Assembly: GCA_902603055.1 (NCBI GenBank)
Contig: CACKTD010000001.1
Location: 62,001-126,000 of the forward strand
Reading direction: 5' to 3'
DNA length: 64,000 bases
Source: Coxiellaceae bacterium
Lineage (GTDB): Bacteria > Pseudomonadota > Gammaproteobacteria > Comchoanobacterales > Comchoanobacteraceae
This document shows, piece after piece, positions 1-7,848 of the stretch. Position numbers and translations under genes: made by a program. Within the stretch, counting starts at the first letter, position 1. Every line of letters starts with the position of its first letter. Below the pieces are notes generated by a model. That model saw only the letters and a list, made by a program, of their open reading frames with translations. It was not told the DNA's origin and searched no databases.

Positions 1-543
1 TTCAGCATAATTACATGCTTCATCTATAATGCTGTCAATCTTCTCCAATTGATCACGATTGGGAGATGATAACACATAATTGGATGATTCGCCATGTGCG
101 TTGCGGCCAATGCCAACTCTAAGACGTACAAAGTCTTCAGATGGAAGATGTAAAAGACAGTCTTTTATACCGTTATGCCCTGCACTACCTCCACCAAGTT
201 TTAATCGCATTGAGCCGGGTGTTAGGTCCATTTCATCATATGCGATGAGTATTTGGTTTGGTGCAATTTTGTAGTATTTTGCAAAACGAGCAATACCTGC
301 ACCACATTCATTCATATATTTTGTAGACTCGAAGAAAAACAGTTGTTGTTGTGAGGGAAGCGTCAGTTTTTGGTATGCACCCGAAGATGCAGTTTTAAAT
401 CCAGGCGCATTTAATTTGTCAGCCAGTAAACGCGTAAATCGTTGTCCAATGTTGTGGCGTGTTTCTTGGTAGATTGACCCTGGGTTTCCAAGACCAACAA
501 TAAGGCGTATCGGTTGATTATTGCTTATCGTTGTTTTCGTCAT
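1..543 (-). CDS. pth: Peptidyl-tRNA hydrolase (3' end outside window)
   Basis: The enzyme hydrolyses the ester bond of peptidyl-tRNAs that drop off ribosomes, recycling tRNA. Reading on the minus strand from the ATG at 543 gives a protein opening MTKTTISNNQPIRLIVGLGN, followed by a TRHNIGQRF stretch that contains the family's catalytic histidine, then GGGSAGHNG and RLRVGIGR motifs. 181 codons are visible. Pth is usually about 190 residues, so only the last few codons lie beyond position 1. The start overlaps the 3' end of rplY by 26 bases, so the two are probably translationally coupled in one operon with prs. Confidence 0.95.
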   Translation of the reverse strand, partial: MTKTTISNNQPIRLIVGLGNPGSIYQETRHNIGQRFTRLLADKLNAPGFKTASSGAYQKLTLPSQQQLFFFESTKYMNECGAGIARFAKYYKIAPNQILIAYDEMDLTPGSMRLKLGGGSAGHNGIKDCLLHLPSEDFVRLRVGIGRNAHGESSNYVLSSPNRDQLEKIDSIIDEACNYAE

Positions 544-1216
544 TGGTCTCTTCAGTGTTTGGCTTATCAACTTGTTCTTCAGTTACTTCATCACCTTCAG
601 ATACTTCACCGTCTTCATCGAGTATTTCCTCAACTACTGGTTCTGGTTCCTCTTCTTTAGTTGGAGGATGAATGGCAACAACCATTGGGTTATGTTCGTC
701 ATCAATTTCGATGGTGGTTTTCACACCTTTAGGAAATACAAGATCTGAAAAGTGTAAGCTACCATGTAGTTCAAGTTCGCTGATATCAATGGTGATGTTA
801 TCGGGAATTTGGTTTGCTTGGCAGATGATTTCAATTTCAGTGAACCCTTGGTCTAGAACACCATTGTCGTTCTTAATACCTGGACACTCCTCTTTACCAA
901 GTACTTCAACAGGTACTTTAACTTGTACTTCGGATGTATTACTAACTCTTAAAAAGTCTAGATGTAACACATCTCTTTTTATAGGATGTAAATGCCAATC
1001 TTTTAATAAAGCAGTCACGGTTTCTCCATCAATCTTTATATCAATAATATTTGTGTGAAATTGGTTGGTGAAAAATACTTTAGAAAGTGTTTTATGGTCT
1101 AAAACAATGGGGATGTTTGCTTTCTTTTGGCCATAAATAATTCCTGGCACTAAAGTGTTTTCAAGTTTTTGTTCCATGTCTCTTACAGAGGCACTTAGTT
1201 TAAGGTGTTTTGACAT
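518..1216 (-). CDS. rplY: 50S ribosomal protein L25 (TL5/Ctc long form)
   Basis: This protein binds 5S rRNA in the large ribosomal subunit. The N-terminal part (about residues 1-90, with VPGIIYGQKKANIPI and LHLDFLRVS) is the L25 domain. It is followed by the beta-rich C-terminal TL5 domain to about residue 185. The last 45 or so residues are a strongly acidic, low-complexity tail rich in E, D and N. At 232 residues it is the long Ctc type rather than the 95-residue E. coli type. It lies 10 bases downstream of prs and overlaps pth, the classical prs-rplY-pth order. Confidence 0.96.
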   Translation of the reverse strand: MSKHLKLSASVRDMEQKLENTLVPGIIYGQKKANIPIVLDHKTLSKVFFTNQFHTNIIDIKIDGETVTALLKDWHLHPIKRDVLHLDFLRVSNTSEVQVKVPVEVLGKEECPGIKNDNGVLDQGFTEIEIICQANQIPDNITIDISELELHGSLHFSDLVFPKGVKTTIEIDDEHNPMVVAIHPPTKEEEPEPVVEEILDEDGEVSEGDEVTEEQVDKPNTEETNDENNDKQ

Positions 1217-1226
1217 ATCAATCTCA

Positions 1227-2180
1227 CTAAAATAATTCGCTTACCGATTGGTGGGCTATCACTCGCTTGATTGTTTCAGCGAGCAACCCGCCAAGGGGTA
1301 ATACTCTAATTTTAGTAGATTTTTTGGATTTTGTGTTCAATGGTATTGAATCAGAGACTGTTAACTGTGTTATTTCAGATTCTTCAATCAGTTCTAAGGC
1401 TGGTTTTGATAGTACGGCATGCGTACAATAGGCATAAATGTTTTTGGCTCCAGCATCCTTCAATGCCTTTGCTGCTTGGGTTAAAGTCCCTGCTGTATCA
1501 ACAATGTCATCAATAATGACACAATCTAAACCGTTCACATCACCAATGATATTCATGACTTCTGCTTTATTTGGTGCTTGTCTTCTTTTATCAACAATTA
1601 CAAGGTGACTATCTGGCACCTTTTTAACTACGGCACGGGCTCTTACAACACCGCCAACATCAGGTGAAACCACTGCACAACCGGTAAGTTCTTGTGATAT
1701 TAGGTCTTCGATGATGACTCTTGAGAAATAGAGGTTGTCAGCAGGTATATCAAAGAAGCCTTGAATTTGGTCAGCATGTAAGTCAACAGTGATAATCCGT
1801 TGTATGCCTGTTGTGACAATTAAGTTGGCAATGACTTTTGCACTAATGGGCACACGTGAGTTCCTAGGGCGACGGTCTTGTCGGCCATAGCCATAATATG
1901 GAATAACAGCTGTTATGGTTGAAACAGATGCACGTTTTAATGCGTCAGCAATTAGCAAAATTTCAAGAATTGAGTCATTGACAGGGTTACACGTAGATTG
2001 AATGATAAATGCATCTTTACCGCGGACATGGTCTTTAACTTCAACCATGATTTCACCGTCTTTGAATCGGTCGATGAATGCATTGCCCACTTCCATTTCT
2101 AGATGTTTAGCAACACTATTTGCTAAGTCGGTTGAGGTACTTCCACTTACAAGAAGTGGTTTATTGGGCGATTTGTACAT
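1227..2180 (-). CDS. prs: Ribose-phosphate pyrophosphokinase (PRPP synthetase)
   Basis: Makes 5-phosphoribosyl diphosphate from ribose 5-phosphate and ATP for purine, pyrimidine, NAD, histidine and tryptophan synthesis in the cytosol. The 317-residue length is normal for class I bacterial enzymes. Visible signatures are the FKDGEIMVEV segment near the N-terminus, YGYGRQDRRPR in the ATP-binding flexible region, DLHADQIQGFFD, and the PRPP-binding loop VIIDDIVDTAGTL. The start is preceded by an AAAGG ribosome binding site. It is followed by rplY and preceded by tRNA-Gln in the same direction. Confidence 0.98.
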   Translation of the reverse strand: MYKSPNKPLLVSGSTSTDLANSVAKHLEMEVGNAFIDRFKDGEIMVEVKDHVRGKDAFIIQSTCNPVNDSILEILLIADALKRASVSTITAVIPYYGYGRQDRRPRNSRVPISAKVIANLIVTTGIQRIITVDLHADQIQGFFDIPADNLYFSRVIIEDLISQELTGCAVVSPDVGGVVRARAVVKKVPDSHLVIVDKRRQAPNKAEVMNIIGDVNGLDCVIIDDIVDTAGTLTQAAKALKDAGAKNIYAYCTHAVLSKPALELIEESEITQLTVSDSIPLNTKSKKSTKIRVLPLGGLLAETIKRVIAHQSVSELF

Positions 2181-2204
2181 AAAACCTTTTGCTATCCATT
2201 TAAC

Positions 2205-2279
2205 TGGCTGGGGTGGTAGGATTCGAACCTACGCATGCGGGGATCAAAACCCCGTGCCTTACCGCTTGGCGACACCCCA
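2205..2279 (-). tRNA. tRNA-Gln (anticodon TTG)
   Basis: The minus strand folds as a tRNA. The 7-bp acceptor stem pairs TGGGGTG with CACCCCA, the T arm contains GGTTCGAATCC, and the anticodon stem CGGGG/CCCCG encloses the loop TTTTGAT with anticodon TTG (UUG, glutamine). The discriminator base is G and CCA is encoded (2205-2207). It lies just upstream of prs, a common gammaproteobacterial arrangement. Confidence 0.96.
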
Positions 2280-2290
2280 ATAAAAATACC

Positions 2291-2319
2291 ATTTTGTCTT
2301 CATATGGCTTTATAGTCAA
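2291..2319 (-). promoter_or_regulatory. Putative sigma-70 promoter of tRNA-Gln (and possibly prs)
   Basis: On the minus strand a TTGACT -35 box (2314-2319) is followed after exactly 17 bases by CAAAAT (2291-2296), a 4/6 match to the -10 consensus. The -10 ends 11 bases before the mature 5' end of tRNA-Gln, leaving room for a very short leader. It is called from consensus match and position only. Confidence 0.45.
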
Positions 2320-2420
2320 TAGTAAAATGAATAAAACGGCTAGATACAACACAATTTTGGTCAATAATTAAGTTATTTTTTTATATGCACTGTCAAAACC
2401 TTGATTTTAATATTGCCTTG

Positions 2421-3512
2421 CTATTTGGTAATGGGGGTATGGTGGCATACTTGTTTAATGGTGGGGTGTAGCAGGAGTAATAGAATTTGTTGATGCTCAT
2501 ATTGGTGATTAAGGCAAAAAACTTTGTTTAACAGGGGTATTTGGTGTATTCCGATTAAGCAGCGTTTCTTTTGATCTACACGGTCTTCTTTGAGGCCTCC
2601 TAGCAGGACCATTTCTTGGTTTCTTATATATACTTCCGTAGATATTTCATTATTGATATTAATATGTGGGGAGTGGTTGTAAAGGTGCTTGAGACGCAAT
2701 TTTATAACTGCACTTTGGGGTCCGAAGTTCTCGGACGATAGATCAATTTTAAAGGTTCTTGGAGATAATGCTCCATTAGATGACGCGTGTTCCTCTGTAA
2801 GCAAAGATGCTTGGCCGCCTTCAATCACACTTAGCTGAGGCTTTGAGAGATATTGTGCTTGACCAATGGATTCTAGGTTTTTAATTTTAGTCATGATGTT
2901 TTGATATAGGCTGCTTTTTTTTTCAAAGTAAAGTGGTGATGAGGGATCAATGCCAAGCTCTTTGACCTGGTCTGCATTTATGGACACAATATCCATGTTG
3001 ATAATGATCTGTTTGGGTGCGCAATCGGCTTTTTCTAAAAACAACAATAAATCTTCGATATCTTCGGAATTACTTTTAATCGCAATTAAATTATCCTGGT
3101 CCCAAATAACTTTGTATCGATAGTCAAAATGTTGCTTTTGCAATAATGCGGTTAACTTGGTAGATGGTTGAAATTGCGGTTGAAAAAAATGATGAAACTT
3201 TAAGGTTTGGTTTTTTTCCTTAAAAAAAAGATGTTTAGTTGGGTCATATTGGACGTCATGTTCTGTTTCAAGCCATGTGACCCACTCCTCCCATGAGGTA
3301 TTCTCAAGTTGGGCAGATGTTATGTTGTTGATGTTTTGGATATGACAGGGCCTTTTAATAGCCCAACAAACTCGATTAATCATTGTAGATAATGAGGTAT
3401 GTGATGCTTTAAGGTTGATTTTGTTTTCGCTATACGTTACGTCAACTCCACTAAATGGATCTTCATATGCATTGGATAATGAAAATAAACAAAGGAGGAT
3501 TAGTGGCAGCAT
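2421..3512 (-). CDS. Short secretin, PilQ/HofQ-like
   Basis: This is an outer-membrane secretin of the type IV pilus / DNA-uptake class. The ATG at 3512 was chosen because it opens a clean signal peptide (MLPLILLCLFSLSNAYE); an upstream in-frame ATG at 3608 would add a hydrophilic leader. The N-terminal half looks like STN/N0 and N1 domains. QIIINMDIVSINADQVKELG matches the start of the secretin core, YLSKPQLSVIEGGQASL the middle, and EMVLLGGLKEDR plus IGIHQIPLLNKVFCL the C-terminal secretin signature. At about 363 residues it is far shorter than PilQ (about 700) and lacks AMIN domains. It overlaps the preceding gene by 13 bases. Confidence 0.82.
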   Translation of the reverse strand: MLPLILLCLFSLSNAYEDPFSGVDVTYSENKINLKASHTSLSTMINRVCWAIKRPCHIQNINNITSAQLENTSWEEWVTWLETEHDVQYDPTKHLFFKEKNQTLKFHHFFQPQFQPSTKLTALLQKQHFDYRYKVIWDQDNLIAIKSNSEDIEDLLLFLEKADCAPKQIIINMDIVSINADQVKELGIDPSSPLYFEKKSSLYQNIMTKIKNLESIGQAQYLSKPQLSVIEGGQASLLTEEHASSNGALSPRTFKIDLSSENFGPQSAVIKLRLKHLYNHSPHININNEISTEVYIRNQEMVLLGGLKEDRVDQKKRCLIGIHQIPLLNKVFCLNHQYEHQQILLLLLHPTIKQVCHHTPITK

Positions 3513-3805
3513 AAAGTGGCTTGATACTTTAGTTTTGTGAGATATTCCTCTAGTTTGAAGGCGCAAAGGTGCTCTGATTGCTGTAAAAAAGCAACCCATT
3601 GTTTCCATGTTGTGATGCCCTCGATCGTGATTTTGTCGTTGTAGATGGTGTGCTTTTGAATGTTAAGAGATGCATGTAACGCTAAACTCATTGGTGGGCA
3701 CGTTTGTTTTAATGGCAGTGTTTTTGATGAGGTGGCGTTATAAATCCACCCCAAGGAAAGCACCATTACTATACTAATCAGTGTCTTGGGTGAAGAAAAC
3801 AACAT
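3500..3805 (-). CDS. Small membrane-anchored protein, possible reduced PilO/PilP
   Basis: This is a 101-residue protein with one N-terminal membrane anchor (about residues 7-24) and a short periplasmic part ending in the KITIEGITTWKQWVAFLQQ stretch. That segment has the pattern of the ferredoxin-like fold in PilN/PilO-type pilus assembly proteins (beta strand, then helix). No domain can be assigned firmly. The assignment leans on its place between a PilN-like fragment and the secretin, overlapping both (31 and 13 bases). It may be a shrunken PilO or PilP equivalent. Confidence 0.55.
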   Translation of the reverse strand: MLFSSPKTLISIVMVLSLGWIYNATSSKTLPLKQTCPPMSLALHASLNIQKHTIYNDKITIEGITTWKQWVAFLQQSEHLCAFKLEEYLTKLKYQATLCCH

Positions 3806-4052
3806 GGTTTTTATCCTGATTAATAACTAAAGGGTGGCAACTATTTATTTTAGGCATCAGTGCGTAAACAGCATCTATGGTGGTGCTTTCTCCGAGTAGT
3901 TCATAACAACCATCGTGGTAATGGACGAAGTTTATATGAAGGCCTTCTGTAAAGGACATATCTAAAGATTGTAATGTTGTGTCGATGGGTAAATGGTGAG
4001 GCTGTTGGGATATGAGAGTAAATGCCGCCAATAAAATAAGTACAATAAACAT
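3774..4052 (-). CDS. Small PilN-like protein (membrane anchor plus C-terminal domain)
   Basis: The 92-residue product has a membrane segment at residues 1-15 followed by a compact domain. The run from LQSLDMSFTEGLHINFVHYH to LLGESTTIDAVYALMPKI resembles the C-terminal domain of PilN: a sentence-like order of 'gene product L..l..p.gv.i....' then '.l.G.a.....v..l...l'. PilN is normally about 190 residues and links cytoplasmic PilM to PilO at the inner membrane; here the N-terminal PilM-binding peptide and coiled coil are absent. It is the first gene of a three-gene overlapping operon with the secretin. No pilM is found upstream. Confidence 0.55.
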   Translation of the reverse strand: MFIVLILLAAFTLISQQPHHLPIDTTLQSLDMSFTEGLHINFVHYHDGCYELLGESTTIDAVYALMPKINSCHPLVINQDKNHVVFFTQDTD

Positions 4053-4120
4053 ATCGCTAGACTATTAAAGAGTATGCTGATTGTCGATACAGGCTTTTGA
4101 GATCAATAAATACGATCAGG

Positions 4121-4137
4121 GCATCCAGTTAGGATGC
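4121..4137. repeat. Perfect 6-bp hairpin between the unrecognised gene and the mini-pilus operon
   Basis: GCATCC and GGATGC flank a 5-base loop. No uridine tract follows on either strand, so it is at best a weak terminator for the minus-strand gene ending at 4177, or an RNA structure in the 5' leader of the pilN-like gene. Confidence 0.3.
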
Positions 4138-4155
4138 TTATTGAAGGGTTGGCTG

Positions 4156-4186
4156 GGTTAATTGGGTTCCGTTTTCTCAATTAACC
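4156..4186. repeat. 8-bp inverted repeat spanning the stop of the upstream gene
   Basis: GGTTAATT (4156-4163) and AATTAACC (4179-4186) are perfect reverse complements around a 15-base loop. The stem extends by two pairs if one bulged G is allowed. It overlaps the stop codon of the minus-strand gene. It may help terminate or protect that transcript, but there is no clean T run. Confidence 0.3.
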
Positions 4187-4869
4187 AGACCAGTACAGAA
4201 CTTAACACAGCTGTATTCATCATCCACCATACTTAAAGTGATATTTTCCATTAAGCTTTTTAGTGCTTTTAATGTGTCATCACAAAAACCCAGAATTGCT
4301 AAAGGTATTTGGGACAATGGAGATAAATTCAGATACAAAAACGAATCTTTAGTTGCTGTTGCAACGACTTCTATGATTGCAAGTACTAAGTCTAGCGCTT
4401 TGTGAGGAATGAAAAAGGCAGCATATAATAATGGTTGGATTAGCGAAGAACGTTGATTATTATAATAAGGATTACTCTTCAGCATGTTAAATGCGTTTTG
4501 GTAAGAGTGTCCGTTGAGACACAGAGCAAATACTTCCAAATCATTTTTCGTATAGTGCCCATAAATAGCTTCTTCTAAATTAGAAAAACCAATGTTTATG
4601 TTTATAATTAAGTTCTGGATATTGTATAGTTCTTGATCGCAGAAGTCTAAGACTCTACATGGAATCGAGTAAAAGATACCTAAACCGAACATGTTGGCCA
4701 CATGGTACAAACCTTTATTTATCTTATCTAGTACATATCGAAAGACTTCTAATGCCTCAATTGGTATTATAGAAAATGCTGCAAGAGGCATGGCTGCATA
4801 TCCGTTTCCAGCGTCTAGTCCATTGTAAGATATATTCTCTTCAGATATTAGATTTTGCATTTGTATCAC
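4177..4869 (-). CDS. Unrecognised protein with two 119-residue-spaced repeats
   Basis: I do not recognise a family. The 230-residue protein has no signal peptide but holds two hydrophobic modules that align without gaps at an offset of 119 residues. FxIxPxxAL around P36 matches P155, an IP pair at 69-70 matches 188-189, LxFCD at 74-78 matches 193-197, and the N-I pair at 90-91 matches 209-210. Each unit is a long hydrophobic helix pair. A polar linker of about 45 residues joins them. It stands alone between the mini-secretin operon and xseA. It could be a membrane-associated host-interaction protein, but nothing proves this. Confidence 0.75.
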   Translation of the reverse strand: MIQMQNLISEENISYNGLDAGNGYAAMPLAAFSIIPIEALEVFRYVLDKINKGLYHVANMFGLGIFYSIPCRVLDFCDQELYNIQNLIININIGFSNLEEAIYGHYTKNDLEVFALCLNGHSYQNAFNMLKSNPYYNNQRSSLIQPLLYAAFFIPHKALDLVLAIIEVVATATKDSFLYLNLSPLSQIPLAILGFCDDTLKALKSLMENITLSMVDDEYSCVKFCTGLVN

Positions 4870-4935
4870 CTTTGTTAAATATTATTATTGTATTATTATG
4901 CTGAAAATACTGTAAAAAGTCAAATTTTACGAAGG

Positions 4936-6264
4936 CTAAGTAGCGCTTCTTTTCTTTTTGCTCAATACTTTTGCTGTAATGGCGCCATCTTTTAAACGTA
5001 AGTTTATCTGGTCATTAATCGTAACATTTGCAATGCTCTTTAATGAGGTTTGGTTTTCACTAGTTACAATTGCATAACCTCTGTGCAGTGTCTTGAGTGG
5101 GCTTAGAATCTCAAGTTGTTTAATGCTTGATCCCATATTTTGTTGGCATGTTACGATTTTCTTCTCCATAAGCCATTTTAGCTGAATAGCTTTACGGATG
5201 ACATCGTTTTGTTGGCGCTCAAAATGAGGCTTAAGTTTTGTTAGTTTGATTTGTAATGTGTGTAGTTGATCTTGGCCCTGCTTGATTCGCATATTTAATG
5301 CAGCACGCAACTGCATCTCTGTTTGCTTTACTTGAGCGCGCAAACGCAGCAACATTTGCTCGGGTGTTAAAAGCCGTTTGCTCATCTGAAAAACCGTATC
5401 ATTAAGGCGATTAATCTTAATGTCCATTAATTGTTTTAGCTGTAAATTGATATGATCAATTTGTTCCATTAAGGTATGTTGGTCTTGACTTATAACTTGC
5501 GCAGCTGCAGTTGGAGTGGCTGCGCGAACATCGGCCACTAAATCAGCTAACGTGGTATCAACTTCATGACCTACTGCAGAGACAATTGGTTTCGTGGTGC
5601 TGAAAATATCACGAGCAAGTTGCTCATCGTTAAAGGGCCATAGATCTTCAACGCTACCACCGCCTCGAGTAATGACTAACACATCGCAATGTGATTGGTT
5701 AGCTGCTGCTAATCCTTGTCTAATAGACTCAGCTGCCTTATCTCCTTGTACTAAGACAGGGAAGATAATGATTTCAATCATCGGCATCCGTAAACTCAGT
5801 GTTTTTATGAAATCATGAATGGCCGCGCCATGCGGGGATGTGATGACACCGACTGATTGAGGAAAACGTGGTAGGTTGATTTTGTGTGTAGAGTCAAAAA
5901 GCCCCTCTTTAAGGAGCTTCCGTTTGAGAGCTTCAAGCTCAGCTTGTTTGTTGCCAAAGCCTTCAGGGTTAACGTCGAGTACCAAACATTGAAAAGTCCC
6001 TCTTGGCTCATAAAGTGAAATCTTTACAAAGGCTTGGATTTGATCGCCATTTTGAATTGGAATGGCACTATTTTGGTTGTGCTTAAACTGTACACAGCTA
6101 ATTTGTGCGTAGTCGTCTTTTAAAGAAAAATAGCGATGACCAGAGCTTGCTGTGATCAAATTTGAAATTTCGCCTATAATCAATGCGTGACCGATATTAT
6201 CTTCAAGTAGTGTTCGCGCTTGTTTATTGAGTTCTGATACGGAAATTGGTGTTAATAGGTCCAT
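4936..6264 (-). CDS. xseA: Exodeoxyribonuclease VII large subunit
   Basis: Catalytic subunit of ExoVII, which degrades single-stranded DNA in both directions in mismatch repair and recombination. The N-terminal OB-fold (ISVSELNKQ, IGEISNLITASSGHRYFSLKD) is followed by the nuclease domain with GVITSPHGAAIHDF, VLVITRGGGSVEDLWPFND and VSAVGHEVDTTLADLVAD. A long coiled coil and the C-terminal segment LHRGYAIVTSENQ follow. The ATG at 6264 was chosen because it matches the family N-terminus; the frame stays open to a TTG at 6345. The small subunit xseB is not in the window. Confidence 0.96.
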   Translation of the reverse strand: MDLLTPISVSELNKQARTLLEDNIGHALIIGEISNLITASSGHRYFSLKDDYAQISCVQFKHNQNSAIPIQNGDQIQAFVKISLYEPRGTFQCLVLDVNPEGFGNKQAELEALKRKLLKEGLFDSTHKINLPRFPQSVGVITSPHGAAIHDFIKTLSLRMPMIEIIIFPVLVQGDKAAESIRQGLAAANQSHCDVLVITRGGGSVEDLWPFNDEQLARDIFSTTKPIVSAVGHEVDTTLADLVADVRAATPTAAAQVISQDQHTLMEQIDHINLQLKQLMDIKINRLNDTVFQMSKRLLTPEQMLLRLRAQVKQTEMQLRAALNMRIKQGQDQLHTLQIKLTKLKPHFERQQNDVIRKAIQLKWLMEKKIVTCQQNMGSSIKQLEILSPLKTLHRGYAIVTSENQTSLKSIANVTINDQINLRLKDGAITAKVLSKKKRSAT

Positions 6265-6443
6265 GGAATTATCATACTTTAATTGAAGCGTTTTCGCCTC
6301 TTTTTTTAGGATTGATAGTTGGGATGAGTTTATATTATGATGCAAGTTAGTATAAATGGAGTATACGTGAGCGACAGTACAGGGTTTTATAACATAATGA
6401 TTGAAGTAAAACAGTTGTTATATAAGGTCGAGTCGCTAATAGG

Positions 6444-7400
6444 ATGATGCGAAATAAAATGATCAGAAGTTTATCGATACGTTTTTTGAGTTTTCTTTTA
6501 TTCGTCTTTTGTATGGATGCCGCTTGGTGCATGCGGTACGAATTAAAGAAAGGCCAAGAGATTTATGGTGATATGAAGTATGCGACCTATCAAAAAGGTG
6601 AAGATTTACTTGAATTTGCCAGAAAATACGATGTTGCTTATGATGTTTTAGTACAAGCAAATCCCGTGCTTAATCAAGAAAAAGTGCCTGCAAATACAGT
6701 TTTAATTTTACCCCGAAAATTTATTTTGCCTAATGTGCCTCGTAAAGGCATTGTCATTAATGTTGCTGAACGACGCATTTATTATTTTGAGCCAAATGGC
6801 AAATACTTTCACACATTCCCTGTTAGTGTTGGTCGAGATGACAAAGAGACACCTTTGGGTGTTTATAAAATTATTCAAAAGAAACGTAATCCTGTCTGGT
6901 ACGTTCCTAAGTCATTATACGACGAGGGTATTGCCAAAGGCATCGATATGCCTAAGTATGTTTTACCCGGAGAGGATAACCCACTTGGAAAGTATATGAT
7001 GCGCTTATCATCACCATCTTATTTAATTCATGGTACAAATGCACCCGAGCGAATTGGGCGAAGACAAACTGCTGGGTGTATCAGTCTTTATCCTGAAGAT
7101 ATTAAAGTATTATTTAATTTAGTGCCACTTAAAGAGCAGGTACGCATCATCAATCAACCAGTAAAAATGGTGATGATCAACGGGGTTTTAGTTGTCGAGT
7201 CTCATAATACTCCCGAGAACTGGAAGCACCCTTTCTTTAGCGACCCATCCACTGCAGTAGAAGATCGATTACACGGTATTTATATTGCATGGAAAAAACG
7301 GTATCATCAAACTGATGCTGCTTTGATGCAAGTCATCAAAGAGCAAGCAGGTATACCTCGGGAAGTTAAAGAGAGAAAAAAACGTGTTAAAAGAAGTTAG
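6444..7400 (+). CDS. L,D-transpeptidase (YkuD) with LysM-like domain
   Basis: This is a periplasmic peptidoglycan cross-linking or lipoprotein-attaching enzyme of the ErfK/YbiS group. A signal peptide spans about residues 1-30. A LysM-like segment (about 35-95, with [12 protein letters not shown]) precedes the YkuD domain, which shows [17 protein letters not shown] and [12 protein letters not shown]. The nucleophile lies in the motif [11 protein letters not shown]. In relatives this usually reads S-H-G-C-h-R, so the residues flanking Cys are unusual (Ala for His, Ser for Arg). The gene overlaps dut by 17 bases. The start follows an AGGATG sequence. Confidence 0.9.
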   Translation: MMRNKMIRSLSIRFLSFLLFVFCMDAAWCMRYELKKGQEIYGDMKYATYQKGEDLLEFARKYDVAYDVLVQANPVLNQEKVPANTVLILPRKFILPNVPRKGIVINVAERRIYYFEPNGKYFHTFPVSVGRDDKETPLGVYKIIQKKRNPVWYVPKSLYDEGIAKGIDMPKYVLPGEDNPLGKYMMRLSSPSYLIHGTNAPERIGRRQTAGCISLYPEDIKVLFNLVPLKEQVRIINQPVKMVMINGVLVVESHNTPENWKHPFFSDPSTAVEDRLHGIYIAWKKRYHQTDAALMQVIKEQAGIPREVKERKKRVKRS

Positions 7401-7848
7401 TTATAAGATTTTAGACCCTCGTATCGGGAAAGAGTTTTCATTACCTCATTATGCAACGCCCGGTTCAGGTGCGCTGGATCTTGTTGCGTGTATCGATGTC
7501 CCTTTAGAGTTACAGCCTGGCCAATCAACGTTGGTGAAGACAGGCATTGCAATTCATGTGAAAAACCCCGGATATGCGGCTGTAATTTTACCGCGCTCAG
7601 GTCTTGGTCACAAAAAAGGTATTGTAATGGGTAATGGCATTGGGTTGATTGATTCAGATTATCAAGGTGAGCTCATGGTTTCTTGTTGGAATCGAAAACA
7701 GGATGCGGATTATACGATTCAGCCTGGTGAGCGTATTGCACAGCTTATGTTTATCCCGGTAGTGCAACCGCAACTAAATGAAGTTGAAGATTTTAATGCT
7801 GTAACCGAGCGAGCTGACGGCGGCTTTGGTAGCACAGGACAATTTTAA
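7384..7848 (+). CDS. dut: Deoxyuridine 5'-triphosphate nucleotidohydrolase
   Basis: Hydrolyses dUTP to dUMP and pyrophosphate, keeping uracil out of DNA and supplying the thymidylate precursor. All five trimeric dUTPase motifs are present, including [26 protein letters not shown] and the C-terminal [13 protein letters not shown]. The 154-residue length is typical. Start is GTG at 7384, inside the 3' end of the transpeptidase gene, giving [14 protein letters not shown] as in the E. coli enzyme. Its stop overlaps the next ATG (TAATG), so translation is probably coupled. Confidence 0.97.
   Translation: MLKEVSYKILDPRIGKEFSLPHYATPGSGALDLVACIDVPLELQPGQSTLVKTGIAIHVKNPGYAAVILPRSGLGHKKGIVMGNGIGLIDSDYQGELMVSCWNRKQDADYTIQPGERIAQLMFIPVVQPQLNEVEDFNAVTERADGGFGSTGQF

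Noticed and set aside
80-274. Plus-strand ORF of 64 residues
   Set aside because: It lies antisense to the clearly conserved pth reading frame and has no homologous motif or ribosome binding site.
6347-6532. Minus-strand ORF between xseA and the transpeptidase
   Set aside because: It overlaps the start of the transpeptidase gene and encodes a basic low-complexity peptide with no recognisable feature.
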